A stretch of DNA of 12,031 nt from an uncultured Oscillospiraceae bacterium (GTDB lineage Bacteria; Bacillota; Clostridia; Oscillospirales; Oscillospiraceae), in assembly GCA_947631805.1 (NCBI GenBank), contig CANRNA010000035.1:1-12031 (forward strand). The letters are read 5' to 3'. The notes beneath the pieces are model-generated. The model had not been told where the DNA came from. It was given only the letters and a program-made list of their open reading frames with translations, and made no database searches. The position numbers and the translations under genes are program-made. Of the stretch, positions 5,037 to 12,031 are shown one piece after another; the first letter of the stretch is position 1; each line of letters begins with the position of its first letter.

Positions 5037-5834
5037 CTACTTCATATAATACGCCGCGACGACGCTGGATACCAGGATGCCGTCCACCTCGCCCTTCATC
5101 AGGGCCTGGAACAGCCCCTCCGTGTTGGTCTGGTAGATGATGGAGCCCAGGCTGGACACGAATTTCTCGCTCTTTTTGCCCTTATAGAGCACCTCCTCGT
5201 CCGCCACGGATACGCCCAGGATCTTGCCCTTCATGCCGGAGCGGCTGCGGATGTGGCTGCCGGAGCGGGTCACCAGCACATACTGGCTGGTCAGATAGGC
5301 GGGGGAGGTGTCCAGGCTGCTGGTGATAAGGTCCTCGGGCACGGCCATGGCGATGTCGATGTTCCCGGCGTTCAGCTCCACCTCCGCGTTGGCCATCTCA
5401 ATGGGATAAAAGACCATGTTCCAGCCCAGGTATCCGCAGATATAGCCGATCATGTCCACGTCAAAGCCCTGGTACACGCCGCCGGTGAAAAAGCTCAGGG
5501 GCATATTGCTCAGGTCGATGCCCACGATGACGGTGCGGTCGGGTTTTGACTCCCACAGGTCTTCCATGGCCCCCTGGCGGCCCTTGACGCTCACCAGGTT
5601 TTCTCCGAACCAGCTGATGGAGGTGGTCCGCAGGGTGCTGGTGGCCGCCAGCTCCTCCATGGCTGCCGACACGTACTCCCGGAGCCTGTCCCCCTTGCGG
5701 AAGGCGAGGTAATAGTTGCCCTCGCCGCTGTATTCGTCGATGATGCGGAAGCCGCCGCCCCCGCCGCAGGCGGACATGGGCAAAAGCATGGCCGCGCACA
5801 GCGCAAGGCATATCACGGCCCGGCGTATCCTCAT
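5037..5834 (-). CDS. Lipoprotein solute-binding protein, apparently circularly permuted
   Basis: The 265-residue product begins with a lipoprotein signal (LALCAAMLLPMSAC, lipid Cys23), so it should be anchored outside the membrane. The family is the amino acid binding SBP_bac_3 group, but the order is shifted. Residues 40-80 (YYLAFRKGDRLREYVSAAME, then ISWFGENLV) correspond to the segment that normally ends the domain. Residues 99-265 (RTVIVGIDLSNMPLSFF, YQGFDVDMIGYICGYLGW, to GILVSSVVAAYYMK) correspond to its start and middle. The protein stops exactly where an ordinary member would continue into EEYGIGFRKG. The binding protein encoded at 7500-8309 shows the normal order. The start ATG 5834 follows AAAGGGGGAG. 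It lies after the ATPase gene with its own promoter, and may be an extra receptor for the same importer. Confidence 0.85.
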   Translation of the reverse strand: MRIRRAVICLALCAAMLLPMSACGGGGGFRIIDEYSGEGNYYLAFRKGDRLREYVSAAMEELAATSTLRTTSISWFGENLVSVKGRQGAMEDLWESKPDRTVIVGIDLSNMPLSFFTGGVYQGFDVDMIGYICGYLGWNMVFYPIEMANAEVELNAGNIDIAMAVPEDLITSSLDTSPAYLTSQYVLVTRSGSHIRSRSGMKGKILGVSVADEEVLYKGKKSEKFVSSLGSIIYQTNTEGLFQALMKGEVDGILVSSVVAAYYMK

Positions 5835-5859
5835 GGTCGCTCCCCCTTTGAAAACAAAA

Positions 5860-5878
5860 GCCGCACATTCCGTGCGGC
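5860..5878 (-). terminator. Hairpin with T-run before the lipoprotein gene
   Basis: Arms GCCGCAC/GTGCGGC (7 bp, 5-base loop) are followed on the minus strand by TTTTGTTTTC. It could end the importer operon, whose ATPase gene stops at 5934. It lies downstream of the lipoprotein gene's own promoter, so it would also act as an attenuator or partial terminator in that gene's leader. Confidence 0.65.
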
Positions 5879-5882
5879 CTTT

Positions 5883-5911
5883 ATATTAACCGATATCCGG
5901 ACGAAAATCAA
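5883..5911 (-). promoter_or_regulatory. Promoter of the lipoprotein gene
   Basis: On the minus strand TTGATT (5906-5911), 17 bases, TAATAT (5883-5888). Transcription should begin near 5876-5878, at the very edge of the hairpin, 40-45 bases before the ATG. Confidence 0.6.
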
Positions 5912-5933
5912 GGACATGTTGCGGCCGGTCCTG

Positions 5934-6722
5934 TCAGTACTTTCCGCTGTAGCCCTCCAGGAAGCGGCGGGTCCGCTCCTGGGTGGGGGCGTCGATGACC
6001 TGATGGGGGTCGCCCTCCTCCACCACCACGCCGCCGTCCATGAAGATGACCCGGCTGGACACGTCCCGGGCGAAGGCCATCTCGTGGGTGACGATGACCA
6101 TGGTGGTCTCGTCGTCGGCCAGCTGGCGGATGACCCGCAGCACCTCCTGGGTCAGCTCCGGGTCCAGGGCGGAGGTGGGCTCGTCAAAGCACAGTATGTC
6201 CGGCCGCAGGGCCAGGGCCCTGGCAATGGCCACCCGCTGCTGCTGGCCGCCGGAGAGCTGGTGGGGATAGTTGTCCATCCGGTCGGCCAGGCCCATCCGG
6301 GCCAGGAGCCGACGGGCGTCGTCCTCGATGGCGGCGAACAGCTCCTTTTTCCGGTCCCTATAATCCGCCTCCTCTTTGGCCAGCATCTTTCGGGCCAGGG
6401 TCACGTTTTCCAGGGCAGTATACTGGGGGAACAGGTTGAAGGACTGGAACACCAGCCCGAAGTGGAGCCGGTTGCGGCGGATGTCCGCCTCCCGCCGGGC
6501 GGCGGGGTCGGCGGCGTCGAAAATGGTCTCGCCGTTCACGGCGATGGAGCCCCCGTCCGGGGTCTCCAGAAAGTTCAGGCACCGCAGAAGCGTGGTCTTG
6601 CCGGAGCCGGAGGAGCCGATGACGGACACCACCTGTCCCTTCTCCAGGGAGAAGCTGATGCCCTTGAGCACCTCGGTGCTGCCGAAGCTCTTGCGGATAT
6701 CTTTTACCTCCAGGATAGGCAT
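5934..6722 (-). CDS. Polar amino acid ABC transporter, ATP-binding protein
   Basis: The 262-residue ATPase is of the GlnQ/HisP type. Walker A is GSSGSGKT (36-43), the Q-loop Gln is at 93, and the signature LSGGQQQR is at 156-163. Walker B is ILCFDE (176-181), with the D-loop SALD and the switch His at 213 (VTHEM). All catalytic elements are present, so it should be active. It powers import through the permease encoded just upstream in the operon; the permease stop and this ATG are 12 bases apart, with GAGAGGAGG as ribosome binding site. Between Q-loop and signature, a charged helix around 112-140 (KEEADYRDRKKE) is slightly longer than usual. Substrate specificity cannot be read from the ATPase. 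Confidence 0.93.
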   Translation of the reverse strand: MPILEVKDIRKSFGSTEVLKGISFSLEKGQVVSVIGSSGSGKTTLLRCLNFLETPDGGSIAVNGETIFDAADPAARREADIRRNRLHFGLVFQSFNLFPQYTALENVTLARKMLAKEEADYRDRKKELFAAIEDDARRLLARMGLADRMDNYPHQLSGGQQQRVAIARALALRPDILCFDEPTSALDPELTQEVLRVIRQLADDETTMVIVTHEMAFARDVSSRVIFMDGGVVVEEGDPHQVIDAPTQERTRRFLEGYSGKY

Positions 6723-6734
6723 AGGTTCCTCCTC

Positions 6735-7421
6735 TCAGCGGAAATAGTCCAGCCGCTTTTCCAGCTTCCCCAGCAGCACCGTGACGATGCCGTTGAAGAT
6801 AAGGTAGTATACGGCGGTGAAAAACAGCGGCCAGATGGCGCCGGCGATGCCGTGGGAGCCCTTCAGGAACGACTGCCCAGCCCAGATGATCTCCTGCAGG
6901 GCGATGATGCGGGCCAGGGCCGTGTCCTTGACAAGGGTGATGACCTCGTTGGACATGGGCGGGACGATGCGCTTGATGACCTGCAGAAGGGTGACCTTGA
7001 AGAAGATCTGGCTCTTCGTCATGCCCAGCACCAGGCCCGCCTCCTGCTGGCCCCTGGGCACGGACTGGATGCCGCCCCGGTATATCTCGGAGAAGTAGCA
7101 GGCGTAGTTGAAGATGAACGCGATGGCGGAGGCCAGGAATCGGCCTGCCTCGCCCTTGCCCCAGATGTTGCTGCCGAGCACCATCCCAGGGAAGTAGAAG
7201 ATGATGAGCAGCTGTATCATCAAAGGGGTGCCCCGGACCACCCATACCACCAGCCGGGTCAGTATGCTCAGGGGCTTGAAGCGGCTCATGGAGCCGAAGG
7301 CGATCACCAGCCCCAGGGGGATGGCCCCCAGGCCCGTCACGAAAAAGAGATTCAGGGTCTGCAAAAAGCCTACGTTCAGGGCCTTGAGGACGATGGGCAT
7401 CTGTTGGAGTATCTGGTCCAT
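6735..7421 (-). CDS. Polar amino acid ABC transporter, permease
   Basis: The 228-residue membrane protein belongs to the HisM/GlnP group. Hydrophobic segments lie near 17-43, 55-80, 95-113 and 195-217, with further weaker ones. The family's VVRGTPLMIQ motif is at 61-70, and the cytoplasmic EAA loop that docks on the ATPase is at about 120-159 (VPRGQQEAGLVLGMTKSQ). As only one permease is encoded, the channel is probably a homodimer. The start ATG 7421 has GAGGA upstream. It is preceded by the binding protein gene and a strong intercistronic hairpin, and followed closely by the ATPase gene. Confidence 0.92.
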   Translation of the reverse strand: MDQILQQMPIVLKALNVGFLQTLNLFFVTGLGAIPLGLVIAFGSMSRFKPLSILTRLVVWVVRGTPLMIQLLIIFYFPGMVLGSNIWGKGEAGRFLASAIAFIFNYACYFSEIYRGGIQSVPRGQQEAGLVLGMTKSQIFFKVTLLQVIKRIVPPMSNEVITLVKDTALARIIALQEIIWAGQSFLKGSHGIAGAIWPLFFTAVYYLIFNGIVTVLLGKLEKRLDYFR

Positions 7422-7449
7422 GGAATATTCCTCGGAAAACAGTTTTTTG

Positions 7450-7474
7450 CCGGGGAGAGCGGAGCTCTCCCCGG
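7450..7474 (-). other. Intercistronic hairpin between binding protein and permease genes
   Basis: CCGGGGAGAGC (7450-7460) and GCTCTCCCCGG (7464-7474) form a perfect 11-bp stem with a 3-base loop. No T-run follows on the minus strand (it reads CAAAAAAC), so it is not a standard terminator. Such hairpins after binding protein genes often protect the upstream mRNA and let it accumulate over the permease message. Confidence 0.7.
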
Positions 7475-7499
7475 TAATGGTCGGATGATATGCTGCGGG

Positions 7500-8309
7500 T
7501 TACGCGGCGGCCTCCGCGGCGGCGGTCTGGTCGATCAGGGCGGCCTGGACGCCATAGGTCTCGGCGACCTCCTGCATGGTGCCGTCCTCATAGGAGGCCA
7601 GGAAGAACTCGTTCAGCGCCGCGGCCAGGTCGGAGCCCTTGCGGAAGCCCACGCCGTACTCCTCGCTGTTCAGGTTCACGGTGTTTATCAGGCCCTCGTA
7701 GCCGGTGCCCTCGCCCACCATGGCGGCGGCCATCAGCAGGTCGATGACGGCGGCGTCGGAGGTGCCCGCGCTGACCTCCAGCAGGGCGTCGGCCTGGGTC
7801 AGGACCGCGGTGTACTCGTTGCCGAGGGCCTCCACCTGGTCCTCACCGGCGCTTCCGGCCTCCACCGCGAACACCAGGCCATCCAGGTCCTCGGCGGACT
7901 GGTACTGGTCGGCCACGTCAGCGGGGACGATGACCGTCTGGGCGTTCTGGCAGTAAGCGTTGGAGCACTCCATGGCCGCCATGACCTCGTCGTTGAGGGT
8001 CATGCCGTTCCAGACCACGTCGATGGTCTTGGCCTCCAGCTCCAGGACCTTGTTGTCCCACTCGATCTCCACGAACTCCACGTCCACGCCCAGGCTCTCG
8101 GCAAAGGCCTTGGCCATGTCCGCGTCAAAGCCTATCCACTCGCCGTTCTCGTCCCGGTAGTCCATGGGCTCGAACTCGGTGATGCCCACCACCAGCACGC
8201 CCTTGTCCTGGACGTAGGCCAGGTCGCTTTCGGCCTCGTCGGCCAGGGCGGGTACGGAGATGGCCAGCAGCATCAGCGCCGCCAGAGCAAGAGAGATGAT
8301 CTTTTTCAT
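7500..8309 (-). CDS. Amino acid ABC transporter, secreted solute-binding protein
   Basis: The 269-residue SBP_bac_3 protein has a signal peptide (MKKIISLALAALMLLAISVPALA, cleavage after about residue 23) and no lipobox Cys. The domain is in normal order: GVLVVGITEFEPMDYRD (37-53), GFDADMAKAFAESLGV (60-75), SDAAVIDLL (184-192), and EEYGVGFRKGSDLAAALNEF (216-235) near the end. The Arg that binds the ligand carboxylate in many relatives (GMTxTxxR) is not present: GMTLNDEV has Val at 109. The protein ends in an Ala-rich tail. ATG 8309 was chosen over an upstream ATG at 8351 because it has AGGAGGA before it and starts the signal peptide. It is the first gene of the importer operon. The ligand is unknown. 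Confidence 0.92.
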   Translation of the reverse strand: MKKIISLALAALMLLAISVPALADEAESDLAYVQDKGVLVVGITEFEPMDYRDENGEWIGFDADMAKAFAESLGVDVEFVEIEWDNKVLELEAKTIDVVWNGMTLNDEVMAAMECSNAYCQNAQTVIVPADVADQYQSAEDLDGLVFAVEAGSAGEDQVEALGNEYTAVLTQADALLEVSAGTSDAAVIDLLMAAAMVGEGTGYEGLINTVNLNSEEYGVGFRKGSDLAAALNEFFLASYEDGTMQEVAETYGVQAALIDQTAAAEAAA

Positions 8310-8349
8310 TTTTGGGTTCCTCCTGTGTGTTTTGTTGTTTGTGTTTAGC

Positions 8350-8378
8350 ATACTACCACATTAGCGAGATAAAGTAAA
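8350..8378 (-). promoter_or_regulatory. Promoter of the importer operon
   Basis: On the minus strand TTTACT (8373-8378), a 17-base spacer and TAGTAT (8350-8355) precede the binding protein ATG by about 40 bases. Each box matches four of six consensus positions. Confidence 0.55.
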
Positions 8379-8428
8379 GCCCTTTTTTGCGGGCGCCGCC
8401 GATTTTTTACATTTTGTTCACCCATGCC

Positions 8429-8458
8429 TTGAAGGTGGGTATATAATTAGTTTACAAT
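8429..8458 (+). promoter_or_regulatory. Promoter of the two-component system operon
   Basis: TTGAAG (8429-8434), 18 bases, TACAAT (8453-8458). A perfect TATAAT at 8442-8447 is an alternative -10 box but lacks a good -35. The leader would be about 60 bases and contains a GC-rich hairpin. Confidence 0.55.
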
Positions 8459-8488
8459 GAACAAGGCGCATTTACGCTGCACAGGACG

Positions 8489-8510
8489 CGCCGGGCCGCC
8501 CGGCCCGGCG
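8489..8510 (+). other. GC-only hairpin directly before the response regulator ribosome binding site
   Basis: CGCCGGGCCG (8489-8498) and CGGCCCGGCG (8501-8510) are perfect inverted copies with two bases between, followed at once by GGAAGGAGGAGCTT and the ATG at 8525. All stem pairs are G-C. A hairpin this stable next to the ribosome binding site could limit ribosome access, or it could be a protein-binding palindrome. There is no T-run, so it is not a terminator. Confidence 0.6.
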
Positions 8511-8524
8511 GGAAGGAGGAGCTT

Positions 8525-9214
8525 ATGGCGAAGAAAGCGCTTATCGTTGAGGACGACGGCAACATATCGGAGCTGCTGCGGCTGTATCTGGAGAGGGACG
8601 GGTTCGAGGTGCTCCAGGCGGCGGACGGCGCCCGGGGGGTGGACCTGGCCCGGAGCTCTGAGCCGGATATCATACTGCTGGACATCATGCTGCCGGTGAA
8701 GGACGGCTGGCAGGTGTGCCGGGAGGTGCGGGGCTTTTCCAAGACGCCCATTTTGATGCTCACCGCCAAGGGAGAGACCAGGGACAAGGTGGCGGGCCTG
8801 GAGATGGGCGCGGACGACTATATCACCAAGCCCTTTGAGATAAAGGAGCTGCTGGCCCGCGTCCACGCGGTGCTGCGCCGGACGGACGGGACGGCGGAGG
8901 ACAAGCCCCGGCGGCTGGAGTTCGACAAGCTGATCATCAACCTGGACTCCTACGAGCTGGTGGTGAACGGGGTGAAGATAGACACGCCCCCCAAGGAGAT
9001 GGAGCTGCTGTTCCACCTGGCCTCCGCCCCCAACCGGGTGTACACCCGCAACCAGCTTCTGGACGAGGTGTGGGGCTTCGACTACTTCGGCGACTCCCGG
9101 ACCGTGGACGTGCACATCAAGCGCCTGCGGGAAAAGCTGGAGGGCGTCAGCGACCAGTGGCGGCTGAAGACCGTCTGGGGCGTGGGGTATAAGTTCGAGG
9201 TCGGAGAAGCGTAA
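8525..9214 (+). CDS. OmpR/PhoB-family response regulator
   Basis: The 229-residue protein has a receiver domain (1-120) with the acidic pocket Glu9-Asp10-Asp11, phospho-acceptor Asp53 (IILLDIMLP), Thr80 and Lys102 (TKPF). A winged-helix DNA-binding domain follows (about 128-226), with RVYTRNQLLDEVWGFD and SRTVDVHIKRLREKLE. All switch residues are present. It is expected to be phosphorylated by the kinase encoded two bases downstream and then to bind direct repeats in target promoters. The start ATG 8525 has AAGGAGGAG upstream. Targets cannot be read from the sequence; the following HtrA gene and the divergent importer are plausible. Confidence 0.95.
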   Translation: MAKKALIVEDDGNISELLRLYLERDGFEVLQAADGARGVDLARSSEPDIILLDIMLPVKDGWQVCREVRGFSKTPILMLTAKGETRDKVAGLEMGADDYITKPFEIKELLARVHAVLRRTDGTAEDKPRRLEFDKLIINLDSYELVVNGVKIDTPPKEMELLFHLASAPNRVYTRNQLLDEVWGFDYFGDSRTVDVHIKRLREKLEGVSDQWRLKTVWGVGYKFEVGEA

Positions 9215-9216
9215 GG

Positions 9217-10680
9217 GTGAAGCGGAGCGTTTTTTTCAGGAACTTCATGGTCACCACGGGCATGTTCGCGGTGTGCTTCATCGTGTTCGGCCTGACCATG
9301 CTCATCATGGGCCGGGCCTTTCTCATCCGGGAAAAGCAGGCCAACCTGTACGCCACCGCCGGGGAGGTCCGCCGCTACGCCGAGGCCATGCACACGGAGG
9401 GGGAGCTGGGGAGCTGGGAGCTGCGGATGAACCTGGCCGCCATCGCCCAGAGCACCGGGGACCATATATTCCTGGCTGACAGCGCCGGGCTTGTGGTGTC
9501 CAGCTCCGACCGGGACGCGGCCTCCCCCTATATAGGCCGCCAGCTGCCCCAGGCCGTGGTGGACGCCCTCCGGAAGGACGGGTCTTACGAGGCGCTGACC
9601 ACCCTTGACGGGTTTTATGACGGGCTGTATTATGTGGTGGCGGAGCCCATCGCGGACGAGGACGGCCAGACCGTGGGCTATGTGTTCGTCAACTACGCCG
9701 GGTCCGGTGTGTTCGGGGTGTGGAGCGGGTTCATCATGGTCTTCATCCTCATCGCCGTGGGGGTGCTGACGCTGGCCATCGCCTTCGAGTACGCCAATGA
9801 CCGGCGCCTTGCCCGGCCCCTGAACGAGATGGCCGAGGCGGCCCACCGGTTCGCCCGGGGGGATTACAGCGCCAGGGTCAGCCCCTATCCCGACGAAGAC
9901 GAGATCGGCACGCTCACCCAGGCGTTTAACACCATGGCCGACAGTCTGGAGCGCAACGAGTCCCGCCGCCGGGAGTTCATCGCCAACGTCTCCCATGAGC
10001 TGCGTACCCCCATGACCGCCATCGCCGGGTTTGCCGACGGCATCCTGGACGGGACCATCCCCCCCGAGGAGGAGAAGCGGTATTTGCAGACCATCTCCTC
10101 GGAGACGAAGCGCCTGGGGCGGCTGGTGCGCAGTATGCTGGACATGTCCCGGATGCGGGACGCGGACCCCGCCCGGCGGGAGCAGTCCTTCGACCTGGGG
10201 GAGATGGTGGTGCAGACCATGCTGAGCCTGGAGTCCAGGGTGGACGCCAAGGGACTGAGCGTGGACCTGAATATGCCCGAGGACGCCCTGCTGGTCAAGG
10301 GAGATGTGGACGCGCTGACCAGGGTGGTGTATAATCTGGTGGACAACGCGATAAAATTCGCTTGGGAGGGCACGGCGCTCACCGTCAGCATCTGGAAGGA
10401 GAACGGCCACGCCTACACCGCGGTGCAGGACGTGGGCCAGACCATCCCCCCGGAGGAACTGCCCCTGATATTCGACCGGTTCCACAAGGCCGACCGGTCC
10501 CGCAGCCAGGACCGGGAGGGCGTGGGCCTGGGCCTTTACATGGTCAGGCAGATACTGTCCGACCACGACCAGGACGTGTTCGTCACCAGTGAAAACGGCG
10601 TGACTGTGTTCACCTTCACCCTGGCCCTGGCGGAAAATGGACGGGCCCCGACGCGGGGCCCGGAGAGGGCGGAGGAGTGA
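9217..10680 (+). CDS. Membrane sensor histidine kinase
   Basis: The 487-residue protein starts at GTG 9217, two bases after the response regulator stop, with GGAGAAG upstream. Order: TM1 (about 9-33), an extracytoplasmic sensor region (35-163), TM2 (166-190), HAMP (191-245), HisKA with phospho-acceptor His260 (ANVSHELRTP), and an ATPase domain. The N-box is NLVDNAIKF (373-381), the G1 box DVGQTI (405-410), and the G2 box GVGLGL (435-440). In the G1 box Thr replaces the second Gly of DxGxGI. I recall similar NxGxTI forms in clostridial kinases, so activity is still likely. The sensor signal is unknown. The 3' end contains a GC hairpin (10643-10661) without a T-run. The HtrA gene follows after 25 bases. 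Confidence 0.93.
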   Translation: MKRSVFFRNFMVTTGMFAVCFIVFGLTMLIMGRAFLIREKQANLYATAGEVRRYAEAMHTEGELGSWELRMNLAAIAQSTGDHIFLADSAGLVVSSSDRDAASPYIGRQLPQAVVDALRKDGSYEALTTLDGFYDGLYYVVAEPIADEDGQTVGYVFVNYAGSGVFGVWSGFIMVFILIAVGVLTLAIAFEYANDRRLARPLNEMAEAAHRFARGDYSARVSPYPDEDEIGTLTQAFNTMADSLERNESRRREFIANVSHELRTPMTAIAGFADGILDGTIPPEEEKRYLQTISSETKRLGRLVRSMLDMSRMRDADPARREQSFDLGEMVVQTMLSLESRVDAKGLSVDLNMPEDALLVKGDVDALTRVVYNLVDNAIKFAWEGTALTVSIWKENGHAYTAVQDVGQTIPPEELPLIFDRFHKADRSRSQDREGVGLGLYMVRQILSDHDQDVFVTSENGVTVFTFTLALAENGRAPTRGPERAEE

Positions 10681-10705
10681 CGCCGCTATAGAAGGAGGAA
10701 ACGAT

Positions 10706-12031
10706 ATGCCCCAGAACACCGGCCCCGGACAGGAGAATTGGTACAGCGGCGGCGAGGAGGCCCGGCAGAAAAGCGACTGGTACGCCGCTATGCCCCCCAA
10801 GAGCCCCGGACCTGCCGCGCCCGCGCCCGAGGAATACACAGGCGGCAGGATGAAGGTCTTGTCCCTGACCGTGTGCGGGGTGCTGGTGTGCGCGGCGGCG
10901 GTGATCGCCGTGCTGAACAGCGGCTTTGTCCAGCGCCTGCGGGGGATGGAGCTCCAGGGCTCCGACAGGGCCTACAGCTATGCCTACGATTTCGGCGACG
11001 GGGGCGGCGCGTCTCCGGTCCTGCCCGAGGAGCAGTACGACGACTTCCGGGATTATTTTGAAAACTATTACACCGGCTCCGGGGAGGTGGACATCCCACG
11101 GGCCCCCACGGACACCGGCATGCGCCTGACGCTCCAGGCCCAGCGGGGGGAGGAGCTCTCCCTGCGGGAGATATACGACCGGGTGGGCCCGGCGGTGGTG
11201 AGCATCACCGCCTACGTGGACGGGGAGGAGTACAGCTGGGGCACCGGCGTGTGCTTCGACGGCGACGGGTATATCGTCACCAACACCCACATCCTCCAGA
11301 GCGCGGACCGGGCGCGGGTCGTCTTCCCGGACGGGCGGGACTTTGAGGCCCTGCTGGTGGGCGCCGACGAGAGCAGCGACATCGCCGTGCTGAAGGCCGA
11401 GGGCGGCCAGGACCTGCCTTGGGCGGAATTCGGCCGCTCCGCCGCCCTGCGGGTGGGAGACCAGGTGGCGGCCATCGGCAATCCCCTGGGGGAGATATAC
11501 AGCGGCACCATGACAAACGGCATCATCTCCGCCATTGACAGGAGCGTCACCTACCAGGGCCACACCATGACCCTTTTGCAGACGAACGCCGCCCTGAACG
11601 AGGGCAATTCCGGCGGGCCCCTCATCAACGGGGAGGGCCAGGTGGTGGGCATCACCAATATGAAGGTCATGGGCTCCTTCGCCGCCTCGGTGGAGGGCAT
11701 CGGCTTTGCCATCCCCTCGTCGGTGGTGAAGAGCATCGCCGATGAGCTGCTGGAAAAGGGCGTGGTGTCCGGAGAGCCCACCATCGGCATCGTGGCCGGG
11801 TCCGTGAACGACGAGGCCATGGCGCTCTATGGCCTTCCCAGCGGCATCTATGTGACCGAGGTCAGCGAGGGCTCCGACGCCAGGGCCAAGGGCCTGCGGG
11901 AGGGGGACGTCATCACCGCCGTCAACGGCATCCACGTCACCGCCGTGGACCAGGTCAACGCCATCAAGGAGGGTATGTCGGTGGGGGACTCCATCACCGT
12001 CTCTGTCTACCGGGACGGGGAGACCTTCGAT
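10706..12031 (+). CDS. HtrA/DegP-like serine protease with PDZ domain (runs off the right edge)
   Basis: All 442 codons from ATG 10706 (GAAGGAGGA upstream) to the window end are open. A cytoplasmic N-terminus rich in Gly, Pro and Tyr (1-48) has two similar NWYSGG/DWYAAM motifs. One membrane anchor follows (49-71), then a linker (72-150). The trypsin-like domain (about 150-350) has a complete triad: His195 (TNTHIL), Asp225 (SSDIAVL) and Ser302 (NEGNSGGPL). A PDZ domain begins near 358 (GIYVTEVSEGS, then AKGLREGDVITAVNG) and is not finished at the edge. The family degrades misfolded proteins outside the membrane. Its position 25 bases after a sensor kinase gene recalls CssRS-type control of HtrA, but here gene order is the only evidence. 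Confidence 0.93.
   Translation, partial: MPQNTGPGQENWYSGGEEARQKSDWYAAMPPKSPGPAAPAPEEYTGGRMKVLSLTVCGVLVCAAAVIAVLNSGFVQRLRGMELQGSDRAYSYAYDFGDGGGASPVLPEEQYDDFRDYFENYYTGSGEVDIPRAPTDTGMRLTLQAQRGEELSLREIYDRVGPAVVSITAYVDGEEYSWGTGVCFDGDGYIVTNTHILQSADRARVVFPDGRDFEALLVGADESSDIAVLKAEGGQDLPWAEFGRSAALRVGDQVAAIGNPLGEIYSGTMTNGIISAIDRSVTYQGHTMTLLQTNAALNEGNSGGPLINGEGQVVGITNMKVMGSFAASVEGIGFAIPSSVVKSIADELLEKGVVSGEPTIGIVAGSVNDEAMALYGLPSGIYVTEVSEGSDARAKGLREGDVITAVNGIHVTAVDQVNAIKEGMSVGDSITVSVYRDGETFD

Noticed and set aside
5916..8348. Open plus-strand frame of about 810 codons antisense to the importer genes
   Set aside because: It is an artefact of GC-rich third positions: the opposite strand encodes three clear transporter proteins with their own ribosome binding sites, and this frame gives a low-complexity Gly/His/Gln/Val-rich product.
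10643..10661. GGGCCCC/GGGGCCC hairpin at the end of the kinase gene as a terminator
   Set aside because: It lies inside the coding sequence, is not followed by T, and the HtrA gene begins 25 bases after the kinase stop with its own ribosome binding site.
9082..11935. Long minus-strand frames antisense to the kinase and HtrA genes
   Set aside because: Same cause: high GC in the real plus-strand genes, Gly/His/Pro/Val-rich products, no ribosome binding sites.

Overview
The window looks like chromosomal DNA of a high-GC anaerobic Firmicute, probably Clostridia of the Oscillospiraceae/Ruminococcaceae type. The grounds are consensus sigma-A promoters, strong GGAGG ribosome binding sites, GC-rich codons, and Gram-positive gene types (PadR with a HAAS/DUF4097 partner, polar amino acid ABC importer, OmpR-type two-component system followed by HtrA). 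No tRNA, rRNA, CRISPR array or intact mobile element was seen.

Left part, 1-3180. The 5' end of leuA (2-isopropylmalate synthase) reads out of the left edge on the minus strand. Before it lies a 240-base leader with a consensus promoter, a 33-codon leader ORF, a large hairpin and an intrinsic terminator. All ten bases of the terminator loop are complementary to a segment inside the leader ORF. Next comes a Fic-family gene on the plus strand, broken by a one-base frameshift and lacking the catalytic His. A convergent, AT-rich XRE-type membrane regulator follows. Upstream of that regulator is a twice-frameshifted remnant of a small excisionase-like helix-turn-helix protein and about 320 bases of unassigned DNA ending in a plus-strand terminator. 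This part looks like a decayed accessory insertion.

Middle part, 3181-5036. A PadR-type repressor and a 446-residue HAAS + DUF4097 protein form a two-gene unit. It has a consensus promoter, two palindromes at the promoter and start site, and a bidirectional terminator.

Right part, 5037-12031. A minus-strand polar amino acid importer is encoded as binding protein, permease and ATPase, followed by a second, lipoprotein-type binding protein with its own promoter. In this last protein the binding domain appears circularly permuted: the segment that normally ends the family sits at the N-terminus. Diverging from the importer is a plus-strand operon of response regulator, sensor kinase and an HtrA/DegP-like serine protease with a PDZ domain, which runs off the right edge. 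The protease suggests a cell-envelope stress role; a link to the divergent importer is inference only.

The two observations most worth a second look are the leuA leader architecture and the circularly permuted binding protein.
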